Shown: one piece after another, positions 19,813 through 30,796 of the stretch
How positions within the stretch are numbered: position 1 is the stretch's first letter
Layout: each line of letters begins with the position of its first letter
NCBI RefSeq assembly: GCF_030272615.1
Contig: NC_081412.1
Coordinates: 688,074,583-688,138,582, forward strand
Length of the DNA stretch: 64,000 nt
Direction of reading: 5' to 3'
Source: Cryptomeria japonica
Taxonomy: Eukaryota > Streptophyta > Pinopsida > Cupressales > Cupressaceae
Notes under the pieces: generated by a model
What the model saw: the letters and a program-made list of their open reading frames with translations, nothing else
The model's database searches: none
What the model was told of the DNA's origin: nothing
Translations under genes and position numbers: made by a program

Positions 19813-21871
19813 AAATGCTAACTCATATACACCAAACACTGATCAAGGACAACTCAACACAAACAACACCAACGATACTCAAAACAAAAACATGAATCTA
19901 GGACCTAACAACAATTCACGCAACAACATGAACAATTTCCAAAAGCGTATCTTCACACCACTGGGACAATCATTAGAATCCGCATTCAGAGAACTTTTGG
20001 CAAACAAGATTCTTTCTTTGCCTCCCATCAGCAACTATGAACCCCCAATCAAACCACCTTGGTGGAATGATTCACACTATTGTGATTTCCATTGCAACAA
20101 GGGTCATAGAACAAACGAGTGCATGAGATTGAAACACATAGTACAGGACATGATTGATCGAGGTGACTTAACGGTGGATGGTCTCAAGACAAATGGTGAT
20201 CATGGAGCCTTCAAAAATCCTCTCCCAAATTACAACAAAGATGGAGCATCAACTTCAGATGATACACGTGGAGCTCATATCAACCATATCTACAACAACA
20301 CCATAAATCACATATCAGCTGAAGATCATCAAGTCAATGTCATCACCATTCTAGATCGGCATGATCATGAATTTGTCAATGTAACAACCCGAACTCAGAA
20401 ATATGTCTTGAAGGGACATACTACACCCACAAATACCACACCAAAAATCCAATATGACTTCGTTAGCCAACTACGCAAGACTCCGGCTCAGATATCTATC
20501 CTGGAATTATTGAAACTATCACCAAAGCACAAAGACATATTGGAGCAAGCGCTATTGGACACAAATGTACCTCAAAATCTGGATACCGACATATTTCAAG
20601 CCATGGTCGCCCATATGACAAGACCTCATAACCTCACCTTCTCCAAGCATGACAATACTTCCTTAAGTCATCCACATAATACTCCTCTCCATATTGAAGT
20701 CATTGTTTGCAAACACCGAGTAAAAATAGTTTTAATAGATGGAGGAGCCGGACTTAATATATGTACTTTAAAGCTTATCCATGCATTAGGCTTCTTAGAA
20801 GAATCTATTGATCCCTGCAAAAAGATCACCATCAAGGCATATGATGATGAGGAAAGGTCCTCTAAAGGCATAGTGATATTACCTATTCAAGTAGGACCAG
20901 TACAAAAGGATACTATATGTCAGGTCTTAGATATTGATCTCACCTACAATATCTTGTTAGGACGACCCTGGATACATGAAATGCAAGCAGTACCTTCTAC
21001 GTATCACCAGCATGTCAAGTTTCCTTATGACGGACAAGAAATCTTCATATCAGTTGATCACAATCCATTTCAACATTGCAATGCAATGGGGGCAGTCCAA
21101 GATAGTTTGGTTCCTCATAATAGAGAAAAGCAGCGATCTTCAACATCAGATCCACCAACAGCAAAATCAAACTCCTTATGGGGAGACTTCAAACAGAAAA
21201 TGCAAATCAAAGACCAAGGCATGGGAGAATACTCTTTGGAGCCGTTATGTTTGGCCAAATTGCCAACATCACCTAGATCGCATGGTTTGCCTACTACATC
21301 AACACATCTAGCTACTCAACCCACCACTAAATTTGATGGTACCTTCATCCAATTGGGTACTCTAGCACATGAATCAGAAGACAAAGACATTCTTAGCTGG
21401 TTATATAAAGATGAAGAAGAAAATCATAGAGCAGCCGCTCTGGACATTGTTCTACCAACACACCTATATGGAAAAGGCTACTTAATCATGAAGCAAATGG
21501 GATATGGCGGTAAAGGACCTATTGGGAAACGCAAAGGAGGAGTCACTGAACCTATAGATCTTCCTTCACAACCTAATAGAAATAAAGCGGGATTGGGTTC
21601 TAAACTCACGTTCCTATTGAAAAGGCCGCCACACACAACTACAAAACCTCAATGGAAGGTGAAGAAGAAGTACAAAGAAGAATCTTGGCAGGAAGCACTC
21701 TTTGAATCAGCAGAAACAATCCGCAAGGCATGGGAACATCAAGATCAGAAGTTATATCACGAAAAAATTCTAAGTCATAAGAAAGCCCTATCTGCAGCAG
21801 TAACTCATATCCAAACACCAATGTCTCAAGAACAAATCCTGTCATCCCCAGATACTGTTATTCCTCCCTGA
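19772..21871 (+). CDS. B nucleocapsid knuckle, protease and G-patch
   Basis: 699 codons. An Asn-rich start is followed by a variant zinc knuckle CDFHCNKGHRTNEC (residues 104-117; C-X2-H-X4-H-X4-C), a pre-protease motif (QISILELLKLSPKHKDIL, about 246-263), and an aspartic protease with active site LIDGGAGLNI (Asp 323) and late motif LLGRPWIHEMQAVPSTYHQ. After a linker comes a G-patch-like domain (about residues 566-615: YGKGYLIMKQMGYGGKG, ending KAGLGSKL). The catalytic loop is D-G-G where most retropepsins have D-T/S-G. The C-terminus is basic and helical. The TGA at 21869 interrupts the polyprotein before RT in the same frame, probably from CGA. Confidence 0.8.
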   Translation: MHYLEILKTRKNIKNANSYTPNTDQGQLNTNNTNDTQNKNMNLGPNNNSRNNMNNFQKRIFTPLGQSLESAFRELLANKILSLPPISNYEPPIKPPWWNDSHYCDFHCNKGHRTNECMRLKHIVQDMIDRGDLTVDGLKTNGDHGAFKNPLPNYNKDGASTSDDTRGAHINHIYNNTINHISAEDHQVNVITILDRHDHEFVNVTTRTQKYVLKGHTTPTNTTPKIQYDFVSQLRKTPAQISILELLKLSPKHKDILEQALLDTNVPQNLDTDIFQAMVAHMTRPHNLTFSKHDNTSLSHPHNTPLHIEVIVCKHRVKIVLIDGGAGLNICTLKLIHALGFLEESIDPCKKITIKAYDDEERSSKGIVILPIQVGPVQKDTICQVLDIDLTYNILLGRPWIHEMQAVPSTYHQHVKFPYDGQEIFISVDHNPFQHCNAMGAVQDSLVPHNREKQRSSTSDPPTAKSNSLWGDFKQKMQIKDQGMGEYSLEPLCLAKLPTSPRSHGLPTTSTHLATQPTTKFDGTFIQLGTLAHESEDKDILSWLYKDEEENHRAAALDIVLPTHLYGKGYLIMKQMGYGGKGPIGKRKGGVTEPIDLPSQPNRNKAGLGSKLTFLLKRPPHTTTKPQWKVKKKYKEESWQEALFESAETIRKAWEHQDQKLYHEKILSHKKALSAAVTHIQTPMSQEQILSSPDTVIPP

Positions 21872-24106
21872 GGAAGTACAGTCTATGAACAAATCCAGCA
21901 AGTAGAAGACGGATCTGATACAGAATCAACAAAAACCATCAAAATGGTATCCATCATCAAAGATTTGTTTTCACCATACAACATACCTGTTTACAGCACA
22001 GATAGAATCTAGGATGATGCCTATGAGACAGAGTCCAATGAATATGAATGGGGTACCTACTCCAATGCTACTACAGATGTCCCCGACGATACTGATTCTA
22101 TATCCCTTTCTCAAAAAGAACATAACGCAAAAGATAGACCTCTTGAATTTGGACCACAAAATATCTATGACGCCAAGGAAAGCGAACAAAAACATTATGA
22201 ACAAGTCTATGTGGAAGATAATACCATCGAGGATCTCGATGAAATCTTGGACTTCTTTAAAACCAAGGCCAATCACAATGCAAACTCTGTCCTAACACTC
22301 ACAGTAGCCGAACTTGATCCACCCAACGATTCCTTACCACTTGTCTTTCCTGACCTCATCGACTGGAATGAACCTGAAATCCATGATATACCAATTTTCC
22401 CAGATGATGACTCCATTATCCATTACCTATGTACTGTAAATCCGGAAATAGGCTCTACCAGTGAACAAAGTAAGGATGTCTACAAACCAGGGAGTGCCAA
22501 GTCTCTCAGTCGCAAAAATGAACTAAATCAAGGATCTGATGTTGAAAACCAGTCAATGGCAGCTCTAGATCACAAAAAAGTAAAAATAAAGGACGCATCT
22601 GAGGGTGAAAACCTTTCTAAGGCACCTAACAATGAGAGACTTGACACTCTTCCTGAACACTTTCATGAGCGATCACCCATATTGATTGAGCCCACTCAAT
22701 CAATCAACATTGGTACCACAGAAGCAGCCAGAAACATACACCTTGCAGAATCTCTGACCGAGGAAGAAAGGTTGACATTCATCATCTTCTTTAAAGGACA
22801 ACAAATCAACTTTGCTTGGTCATATGCTGATATGCCTAGAGTAGATCCACACTTAATCATGCATCACTTGTCCATTTCTACAGGAGTTAAGCCAGTCAAG
22901 CAAAAGCTACGCAAGATGAATCCACAAGTGGTACTCATGGTCAAAACTGAACTCAAGAAATTATTAGACGTAGGATTCATCCAACCCATTGACTATGCAG
23001 AATGGATTTCCAACATCGTTCCAGTATCAAAACTAGATGGTAGTATCAGAATCTACACTAACTTCAGAGACGTCAACAAAGCTTGTCCAAAGGATGACTT
23101 TCCTCTGCCAAGTATCGACATAATTGTAGATCTTACAGCAGGCCACACAATGCTCTCACTAATGGATGGTTTCTCAGGCTATAATCAAATCAAAATAGCT
23201 CCTAAAGATCAAGATAAAACCGCGTTCACCTGTCCTTGGGGAACGTACTGTTGGAATGTTATGCCTTTTGGCTTAAAGAATGCAGGAGCCACTTATTAAA
23301 GAGCAATGACCACAATATTCCATGACATGATGGATACATTTATGGAAGACTATGTGGATGATTTACTCGCTAAATCCTTCACTAGAGCTGAACATCTTGG
23401 CATCCTAACAAAGATCTTTGATCGATTGGAGAAATTCCAGGTCAGGCTCAACCCTAAGAAATGTATCTTCGGGGTTACATCAGGCAAGTTACTAGGCTAC
23501 ATAGTCTCAGCTAAAGGTATTGAAGTAGATCCAGTAAAGGTACAAGCCATTATGGACATGCCACCACCAAAGAATATCAGTCAACTCAGATCTCTACAAG
23601 GACGACTTCAATCCATCAGGCGATTCATCACTCAGCTAGCAGATAAAAGTCTACCATTTAACCATTTACTACACAAAAATGTACCCTTCAAATGGGAGAG
23701 CAAGTGTGCAGAATCTTTTTACCAAATCAAACAGTACCTAATGAATCCACCAGTTCTGGTCCCACCAGTCGTAGGAAAGCCTCTTATCTTATATATCTCA
23801 ACAACAGATATATCACTGGGGGCACTATTGGCACAAGAAGATCAACAAGGAAAGGAACGCGCCATATATTACATCAGTAGGACATTGAATGGCTATGAAC
23901 TCAACTATACATTCATTGAAAAGGCTTGCCTAATAGTGGTTTTTGCATCTCAGAAGTTTCGACATTATATGCTAGCACATACCATCAAGATAGTCGCAAA
24001 AATTGATCCTCTCAAATATCTACTCAGCAAGGCAGCTCTTACAGGCCAATTGGCTAAATGGGTCATGATTCTCAGTGAATTTGACATCCAATATACAGAA
24101 AGATGA
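21872..24106 (+). pseudogene. B reverse transcriptase and classical RNase H
   Basis: Same frame as the protease. An acidic linker (21872-22780, one more stop near 22010) leads to RT: FAWSYADMPRVDPHLIMHHL, the ACPKDDFPLPSIDIIVD region, FSGYNQIKIAP, and the catalytic YVDDLL at 23351. A TAA at 23297-23299, in the place of the Gln codon seen at this position in A, splits it. The classical RNase H follows: ISTTDISLGALLAQ, KERAIYYISRTL, LAKWVMILSEFDIQ. The unit ends at TGA 24104-24106, which fits a CGA codon. These domains would copy RNA to DNA and degrade the template in the particle; this copy cannot do so. Confidence 0.85.
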
Positions 24107-24619
24107 GCCATCAAGGGACAAGCAATTGCAGATCAGTTGGCTGAAGCACCACTCCTTGGCAAACACACCATGGAGATCGAATTTCCAGACAAGGACGTTC
24201 TTACTCTTTCTACTAAACAATGGACCCTATACTTTGATGGATCCTATACACAACACGGTTCAGGAGCTGGCATTTTGTTCATCACTCTTGAAGGACACAC
24301 TATACCAAGATCATATAGGCTTATGTTTCCATGCACAAATAATGTGGCTGAATATGAGACACTGGTCATAGGCATCAAAATGGCCATAGAATGGAAAATC
24401 ATAGAGTTAAAAGTCTATGGAGACTCACAACTGGTTGTCCATCAAATCAACAACGACTATCAAACAAAGGATGACAAGTTACTACCCTACAAACGAATGG
24501 TGGATGACTTCAAACAGTATTTTGTGCACATCACCTTCGAGCAAATACCAAGGTTGAACAACAAAGCAGTCGATGCAATGGCTACAATCACTTCACTACT
24601 ACAAATTCTAGAGCAATAG
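24107..24619 (+). pseudogene. B second (archaeal-type) RNase H
   Basis: Frame continues from RT. Motifs: LYFDGSYTQHGSGAGILF, PCTNNVAEYETLVIG, VYGDSQLVVHQIN and a C-terminal Asp in NKAVDAMA, giving the D-E-D-D set of an active RNase H. Presence of this domain between the classical RNase H and integrase is the mark of Tat/Ogre-type elements. Flanked by in-frame TGA and TAG. Confidence 0.8.
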
Positions 24620-25972
24620 AGTCATTATGAGTTCTTGGTAGAGCAAGTGTTCTCCCCCGCCTATGACCACTCTGATTCCCAGGTTATTTATGCCTTAACT
24701 GGTTCAGATTCTCTGTTATATGGACCAATATACGACTACCTGAAGCACAATATCTTACCCATTGACCAATCCCATAACCAAAAACGTAACTTTATCTGAC
24801 AAGCTGCCCTTTACACCCTTACTGTCGATACTTTGTATCGTCGAGGTCTCGATTGTACTCTTCTTCATTGCCTTGATCGTAATGATTCCAGTTTTTCTTT
24901 ACACGAGCTCCATGAAGGTATTTGTGGCACACATTCAAGTGGCACTACTCTTGCTAAAAAGCTTCTACAGATGGGATACTACTGGCCTACAATGGAAAAA
25001 GACTCATATCATTTCGCCAAGAAATGTCCTAAATGCCAGATCCATGGCAATCTGATACATGCACCAGCACAAGAACTACAACCCTTTACAACATCATGGC
25101 CCTTTTGTCAGTGGGGACTGGACTTAGTAGGCAAAATTCATCCTTCATCTTCAAATGGACACAAGTTTATTATAACAACAACATAGTACTTTACCAAATG
25201 GATAGAAGCAGTTCCCATGACTACAGTAATCAGGAAACAAATTGCTTCTTTTATCCTCAATTATCTGATCTGCAGATATGGTATTCCAAGTTCAATCATC
25301 ACAGATAATGGATGACCTTTTAAGAATCAAGATGTCCAAGAACTATGTGAAAAATTCAAAATCCAACATAGGTTCTCTACACCATACTACCCGCAGGGAA
25401 ATGGTCAAGCAGAAGCATCTAACAAAACAATACTGAAAATCCTCAAGAAAATAGTGAATGATGCAGGCAAAGATTGACACGTACAACTCAACCCAGCACT
25501 TTGGGCATATAGAACCAGCATCCGCACACCTACAGGAGCAACACCATACTCATTGGTATATGGATCAGAAGCTATTTTACTCCTGGAGGTAGAAATCCCA
25601 TCTCTCAGAGTCTCTTTGAAAGGTTTAATCCCAGATGAAGAGTATCGAGTTAACCGACTGCAAGAACTTGAACTATTAGATGAAAGATGCCAACATGCTT
25701 ATACTCATCTCAAAGCATATCAACAACGCATGTGCAGGAGCTACAATCACAAGGTCATTCCCAAGAACTTCACAGTTGGTGACCTAGTCCTCAAAGAAAA
25801 TCCAAGAAATCAGCAAGATCGAGAAAAGAAAGGGAAATTTGAACCTAACTAGTTGGGTCCCTATGTTATCATATCAGTCTATGGATCAGGTGTCTATCAA
25901 CTAACAAATTCTGAAGGAGAAGTTCTCGATGAACCAACTAACAACATCCATCTAAAGAGGTACTACACTTAA
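24620..25972 (+). pseudogene. B integrase
   Basis: Same frame. HHCC zinc-binding domain (HEGICGTH, later CPKCQ at about 25027), then the DDE core: LDLVGKIHP (first Asp, about 25120), SIITDNG (second Asp, about 25305), PQGNGQAEAS (Glu, about 25412). The C-terminal part has GDLVLKENPRNQ and LGPYVI and ends NIHLKRYYT at TAA 25970. Stops lie near 25186, 25314, 25476 and 25850; two (W to TGA or TAG) fit G-to-A and the 25314 TGA fits CGA. It would insert cDNA into the genome; this copy is inactive. Confidence 0.85.
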
Positions 25973-26067
25973 GTGGCCTAGTGCACGAAACAAGCCAAAA
26001 TAAGCGAAAAAATCAAAAAATCCAAAAAAAATAAAAGAAGCAAAAACATAAAGTACAATAAAAACAA

Positions 26068-26093
26068 ATGGTGAAAACCTGGTAAACAGGCGC
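26068..26093. other. Conserved post-pol block (B copy)
   Basis: Contains GGTGAAAACCTGGTAAACAG and matches 41231-41256 in A. It lies about 100 bp after the pol stop codon in B and about 155 bp after it in A. Role unknown. Confidence 0.5.
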
Positions 26094-27187
26094 TCTTGTG
26101 AAAAGAATGGCTCCTCCATCTATATCAATACCATTTTATCCATCAAAACACCATCGGCCATCGACTGACACTTCGCACATATCCATTCAGGACATACTTA
26201 GCGTAGTCACTATCCTGATTTGTCTATATATATCCTCTTACCACATCCCACCATGGCTTGGAAATCACTGTACATGATCATATCAAGAGGCTCACTCAGC
26301 TAGGGGCATTAACTTGTTAAAAAAATTGCAAACATTCAAGACATCACAACTATTGCAAAAACTCAGAAGCATGACATCCAACAAACAAAACTACGCTTCA
26401 TCGCAAAAACCAAAACAAAACAATTCACAAAAATACTAAGGATGGATGATTTTTTGAAGTACTAAATGTTGCATTCTTGCATAAAGTCTTGACTAGTTTT
26501 GCATTTTGAACTTTTTGAATTTTTGGATTCTCTTCCTTGTCTCACTAAATGCTTCACAGCTAGAGGTCAAGGGGAACTTCCAATATTTTTCGTAGTCTTC
26601 TGTCTGGGAGGCGATCACTTGTACTATGTGAATCCTTGCCTCAAGATGTGATACATCGAATATCACTGAAGGCCTGATTCCACTTCACGCATACAAATGA
26701 TCAAATCTTGTCTATTTACGCAATACGCACTCAAGTCGTCCTAGTTCAATTATACCTTGACGCTTGTGCTATATTGCAAAATAAAAAATCATGTAAATTT
26801 TTCTCAGGTCATTATGGTTCAGTTATACCATTATGCTTGTATAAATTTTCAACATATCCTAAACAAATCAATGCTCAATGATGATATCTACAAAGAAAGC
26901 AAATAACATATGGTTATATCAGATGGCAAATACAGAATGAGGGATGCTCCAAAAACATTAGTTGCATATCATTTTACGTGTTTGCATATCATTTTAACAT
27001 CATTACATATCATTTTACATTTAGTAGCATATTAAAACATACAACTCGTTTTCAAGATACATCTCACAGCATATAAAAACATACATCCTGCATCATACAT
27101 TATACATTTAAACATTGCATCATCACAAAGAAATGAAAAAACCCAAATAATGCATCCATATAAACACATCCCATGATAAAAAATGGA

Positions 27188-27191
<4 letters not shown>

Positions 27192-27221
<30 letters not shown>
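27192..27221. repeat. TA microsatellite
   Basis: About 15 AT/TA dinucleotides. Confidence 0.9.
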
Positions 27222-27223
<2 letters not shown>

Positions 27224-27311
27224 AAAAATGATCCAAATGTACAAAATGTGTCAAAATTGTGTCCAGCACAAAGAATACAATGCTCAAAAAATACAACAGA
27301 GACCATGTCTC

Positions 27312-29249
27312 TCAAGTATGACTATCCCCTGACGGAGATGGTCTCACTCCAGATGCACCTGCCCTTGGATCTCTAGGAGGGTCCTGTCTTGATGGCCCCG
27401 TAACACCTCGGCTCTCAGACCGTGACCCAGTAGCTCGAGATCGGCTGGATCTCGACTGCGTAAAGCTCTGTACTCACCGGTCCCTGGGTACTGCAACCTC
27501 ATAGTGCCGCCTGTAATACTCCGCCTCCTGGGCTCTCAACCCCAGCTCTCTCAGGGTGTCTCTCATCAGACCACCCGCCGCTGCTCTCTGCATGCTGGCC
27601 ACCACCTCCTCCGCTCGTCCCCGCCGCTCTATCTCGGTATCTCGCTCAGTGGTCAACTGAGAAATCTGCCGCTGATAGATCAAAATCTGTGCCTACAGCT
27701 GCTGGACAGTAATCTATAAGGTTCGTATCTGGGCATCCTCCGTATGATCTAGGACCTGAACCCGTAGCGGTACCTATGCAGGAGGAACCCCTCCTACTCG
27801 GCCTATCCTTGGTGCTGGAGGTGGGAGCACATCTGTCCTCCTCCTTTGAGCTGGTCACATAGCCTCCTCTGTACCACCCACTGCAGCTAGCACCTCCCCC
27901 ACTCGCCCCTCTCCACTAGCTCCAATCGCCAATCCCCCTCTCCCTCTATCTATCCTCCCCTGCCTCACTGCTCTCTCCACACCTCTATCCCCTCTCCTCA
28001 CTCTACCTCCCCGCCTCCCTCTATCTCCTCTCCCTCCTCCATCCTCTCCATCATCTCCGTCATCTCCCCCATCTCCCTCCTCCTCATCTGAATCAAAGGC
28101 TAACCTCGTCTCCTCAGGATCAAAAATTCTGGCCACCACCCGCACAACAAACAATTGGGCAAACTCATCTGTCATACCTGCATCCTGAATCTCCCGAGCA
28201 TAGTCCCATATCTGCCCAACCAACCCCACAAACTCCTCCACCGCCACGACACTATCAAAAGTCAGCCCCCAATCAGCCACATCCTGCTGCCGCCGTGCAT
28301 ATAAGCACAATCCCTGAGGAATACCCTGCTGGCACCCGAACTGTCTCAAAACTCGGGTCACCACAAACCGCTCAATCACGAACGAGGTCCTCCCAATCAG
28401 GTACCTGGTCATAAACACAAAGGGTATCTCCATCCCATCCTCTGCCCACACCTCACATCCTATATACGGTCGCCAGGTGACCGTATCTATGTCATCTAGT
28501 ACCCTCCTCCAGTGCTCTAGTTTGCCCAGCTTACGCTGGACAACTAGACCCCTGTATCCGTAGGTATATGCACATCCTACGGGCCTGTCCCTGTCTGCTA
28601 GTGGCCTCACTGCTGGAATGTGCTCCCAGCACCATACCTGTAATAAGGTCACGCCAGCTGACAAACTGCCGTAACTGAGGTATACTACCTCATGCAGACC
28701 CTTGTATAAGTGAGCCAACATCGCTGACCCCCATGCAAACCTCCGACCCTGAGTAACCATCTCCTCCAGAACCAGCCCCCATCCCACCGAGAATCCCTTT
28801 GACCTGCGATCAGGATAAAGGAATCCACCAATGAACCCTGCTAGTACGGATGGTAGTGGTGCATAGTCCAAGTCTAAAAACTCCTGCCAGGGGATCTCAT
28901 AGCCGCAGACGGTATTATCATGAAAAATACGGTGCAGTGCCTCTGTGCCACCCTCCTCTGACTGCTCGTATGGTAGTAGTGCCCCTACTACTGGGATGCG
29001 CAGGATCCTATAACAGTCCTTAGGTGTGACTGTCATCTCTCCCGTAGCAAAATGGAAGGTGTTCGTATCACTGTGCCACCTTTCTGCCAAAGCTATCAAT
29101 AACCCCCGGTTCACAGTGAACCAAGGCATATCTAAGAGAGAAGTCAATCCACATCTCTCAATAATGTCCAAGTCAGCCCGCGACAACCGTGGTATCAATG
29201 TCCACAGTCTGGGAAATCTCTCCCGCGACTGAACCACGCCCAATCGCTC
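27312..29249 (-). CDS. Antisense plant-mobile-domain (PMD) protein of B, exon 2
   Basis: Antisense to pol. The PMD domain (residues from about 29240 to 28080) is uninterrupted: ERFPRLWTLIPRLSRADLD, then LLIALAERWHSDTNTFHF and GEMTVTPKDCYRILRIPVVG, the usual PMD signature, then FVMTRYLIGRT-like and VLRQFGCQQGIP segments. It is followed by an acidic, then Gly/Arg-rich disordered tract (28090-27870), a coiled coil (ISQLTTERDTEIERRGRAEE, about 27680) and a basic Ser/Arg/Pro tail. Five in-frame stops between 27855 and 27474 affect only the tail and mostly fit C-to-T changes. The open frame begins after a splice acceptor (TTGACAG) and has no ATG of its own at the start, so exon 1 (30291-30365) supplies the start. 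PMD proteins are known in plants, both as MAIN/MAIL1-like nuclear proteins and in transposons. Confidence 0.75.
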
Positions 29250-30290
29250 CTGTCAACAAGCAAACCAAATCCAATATCAGTTTCCACATCAAAACAAAGA
29301 TATCAAAATCAAACTTACATTAACAACATGAAACAATTTGCTCATCTATATCAAAGTTCAAAATCCTATCATTTCATATCAACTTGTAAAACAAATCAAG
29401 TTCTCAAAAACCATATCAAAACTTGTAACACAACTCAAGTCTCCACAAATCACATAAACTTGTAAAACAACTCAAGTTTCCCACCCATATCAGCTTGTAA
29501 CACAACTCAAGTTTCCAACCCATATCAGCTTGTAATACAACTCAGGCTTCACACATTGAACTTAAAACAGAACACGCAAACAAATCATATTTTGATCAAA
29601 CACAACACATTGATATCTACACCTAACTTGAAATATTGCAAATCAAAACAAGTTATATCAACACTCATCTTGGACAAACGCATATAAACATGATAGACAG
29701 ACCAAAACAAATTTTCAAATCGGTTCATCTCGCAAAATTTTTCCAGATGCGCTAAAACAGATATCCAATGCGCTAAAAATCCCCCACGCGCTAGGCTGTC
29801 TTTCTTATGCGCTATTCTTTTTACCCTATGCACTAGACTGACTCTACGCGCTAAAATTTTCCCCCCATGCAGCACCTAACCTACCCTATGCGCTAGACTA
29901 ACTCTACGCGCTAATCTACACCCCCTAGGCGCTACCCGTTTGGCCCTATGCGCTAGGTTAACCCTACGTGCTAAAACCCCTTACCTATGCGAACCCCTAC
30001 GACCTCTATGCGCTAGGTCTACCCTACGCGCTAAACTGTTGACCCGATGCGCTACCCGACGACTGCTATGCGCTATTCTACCTATATGCGCTAACATATT
30101 TTTGCTATGCGCTATCCTATCTATTTCGGACGCGACCCCTAAAATTAAACTCGATGCACTACTTCAAACTTCGTATGCGCTACTTTGCGCCCTAGACGCG
30201 CTAAAACGTAAAACCCGAACTTTGAAAATAAAAAAATGACTAAAAACAACAAAATGAAAAGTCCAAACAGGGTCAAAAATCTTGACTTAC
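29250..30290 (-). other. Intron of antisense PMD gene (B)
   Basis: Donor GTAAGTCAAG and acceptor with a TTTGCTTGTTGACAG end; 1041 nt, phase 0. Joining restores one frame from an ATG into the PMD domain. Element A has an intron at the identical place. It contains the 60-bp-patterned TAGCGC array. Confidence 0.7.
29749..30203 (-). repeat. Antisense TAGCGC array in B with 60-bp higher-order pattern
   Basis: On the plus strand GCGCTA cores begin at 29749, 29770, 29788, 29809, 29830, 29848, 29869, 29890, 29908, 29929, 29950, 29968, 29989, 30010, 30028, 30049, 30070, 30088, 30109 and, after a slip, 30156, 30177 and 30198. Spacings follow 21, 18, 21 repeatedly, so three motifs make a 60-bp unit, kept for more than six units. 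On the minus strand the motif is TAGCGCAT or TAGCGCGT, identical to B's sense arrays. It lies inside the intron of the antisense PMD gene. Confidence 0.9.
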
Positions 30291-30365
30291 TGGTGGTCCA
30301 CGCGATGCAGGTCTCCGGTACCTCCAAACGCGCTCGAAACGGTGTCTATGATATGGAATAGGCAT
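30291..30365 (-). CDS. Antisense PMD gene of B, exon 1
   Basis: ATG at 30365, 25 codons, basic (HRHRFERVWRYRRPASR), ending exactly at a consensus donor. The corresponding exon in A (61727-61801) is also 25 codons and aligns without gaps, including HR-E at codons 8-11 and GP near the end. The start is 76-82 bp below a TATA box. Confidence 0.65.
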
Positions 30366-30440
30366 TTTATCTGCAGACCAAATTCTCTTTCTTCAAAGTC
30401 AACAAAGCACAAATGAATCTAATTCCAGCCCTTTTCCCCT

Positions 30441-30446
30441 TTTATA
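30441..30446 (-). promoter_or_regulatory. TATA box of antisense PMD gene (B)
   Basis: Minus-strand CTATAAAAGGGG, about 80 bp before the exon 1 ATG; CTAACCCTAATTT, like a plant telo-box, lies just upstream. It implies an internal promoter separate from the LTR. Confidence 0.55.
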
Positions 30447-30796
30447 GGAGGAAAATGAAATTAGGGTTAGCCAAATGGACCTGTAATATGGTCGCGGTCT
30501 CCCCTATACCATAACATTTGTAACTTATCGGGAGATGAATCAATTTCACCATATTTTACATGCACAAAATCATACACATCATACGCAACTCATCAAATTC
30601 AATCAAATTTTTTTAAAATATTGATTCATCTCCCGAGGGGGCATCACTATCAAATATCGAATCTGGGGCATCACACATCAAATCAAATCTGGGGCACGAC
30701 TGACAAATCATAAGAATGACACAAAAATTGCATTTGATCATAAATCACAAAAACACATCATTTTCTTTGAAATAACATGTGCACACACGTCACTTC

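Larger units (their letters stand above)
25973..27311 (+). other. B spacer between pol and antisense PMD gene
   Basis: Non-coding. Contains a conserved block at 26068-26093 shared with A, later a conserved CTAGGGGCATTA near 26300, repeated CATATCATTTTA segments (26960-27030), and a TA microsatellite (27192-27221). No ORF recognised. Confidence 0.5.

Noticed and set aside
27192-27221. TA run as a functional element
   Set aside because: Ordinary microsatellite, absent from the matching place in A.
29749-30203. CRISPR-like array
   Set aside because: Repeats are 6-8 bp, the context is a plant retrotransposon intron, and no cas genes are present.
29585-30239. ORFs over the B antisense array on both strands
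   Set aside because: They are open because the motif spacings are multiples of three and the sequence is biased; no conservation with A, whose array has other spacings.
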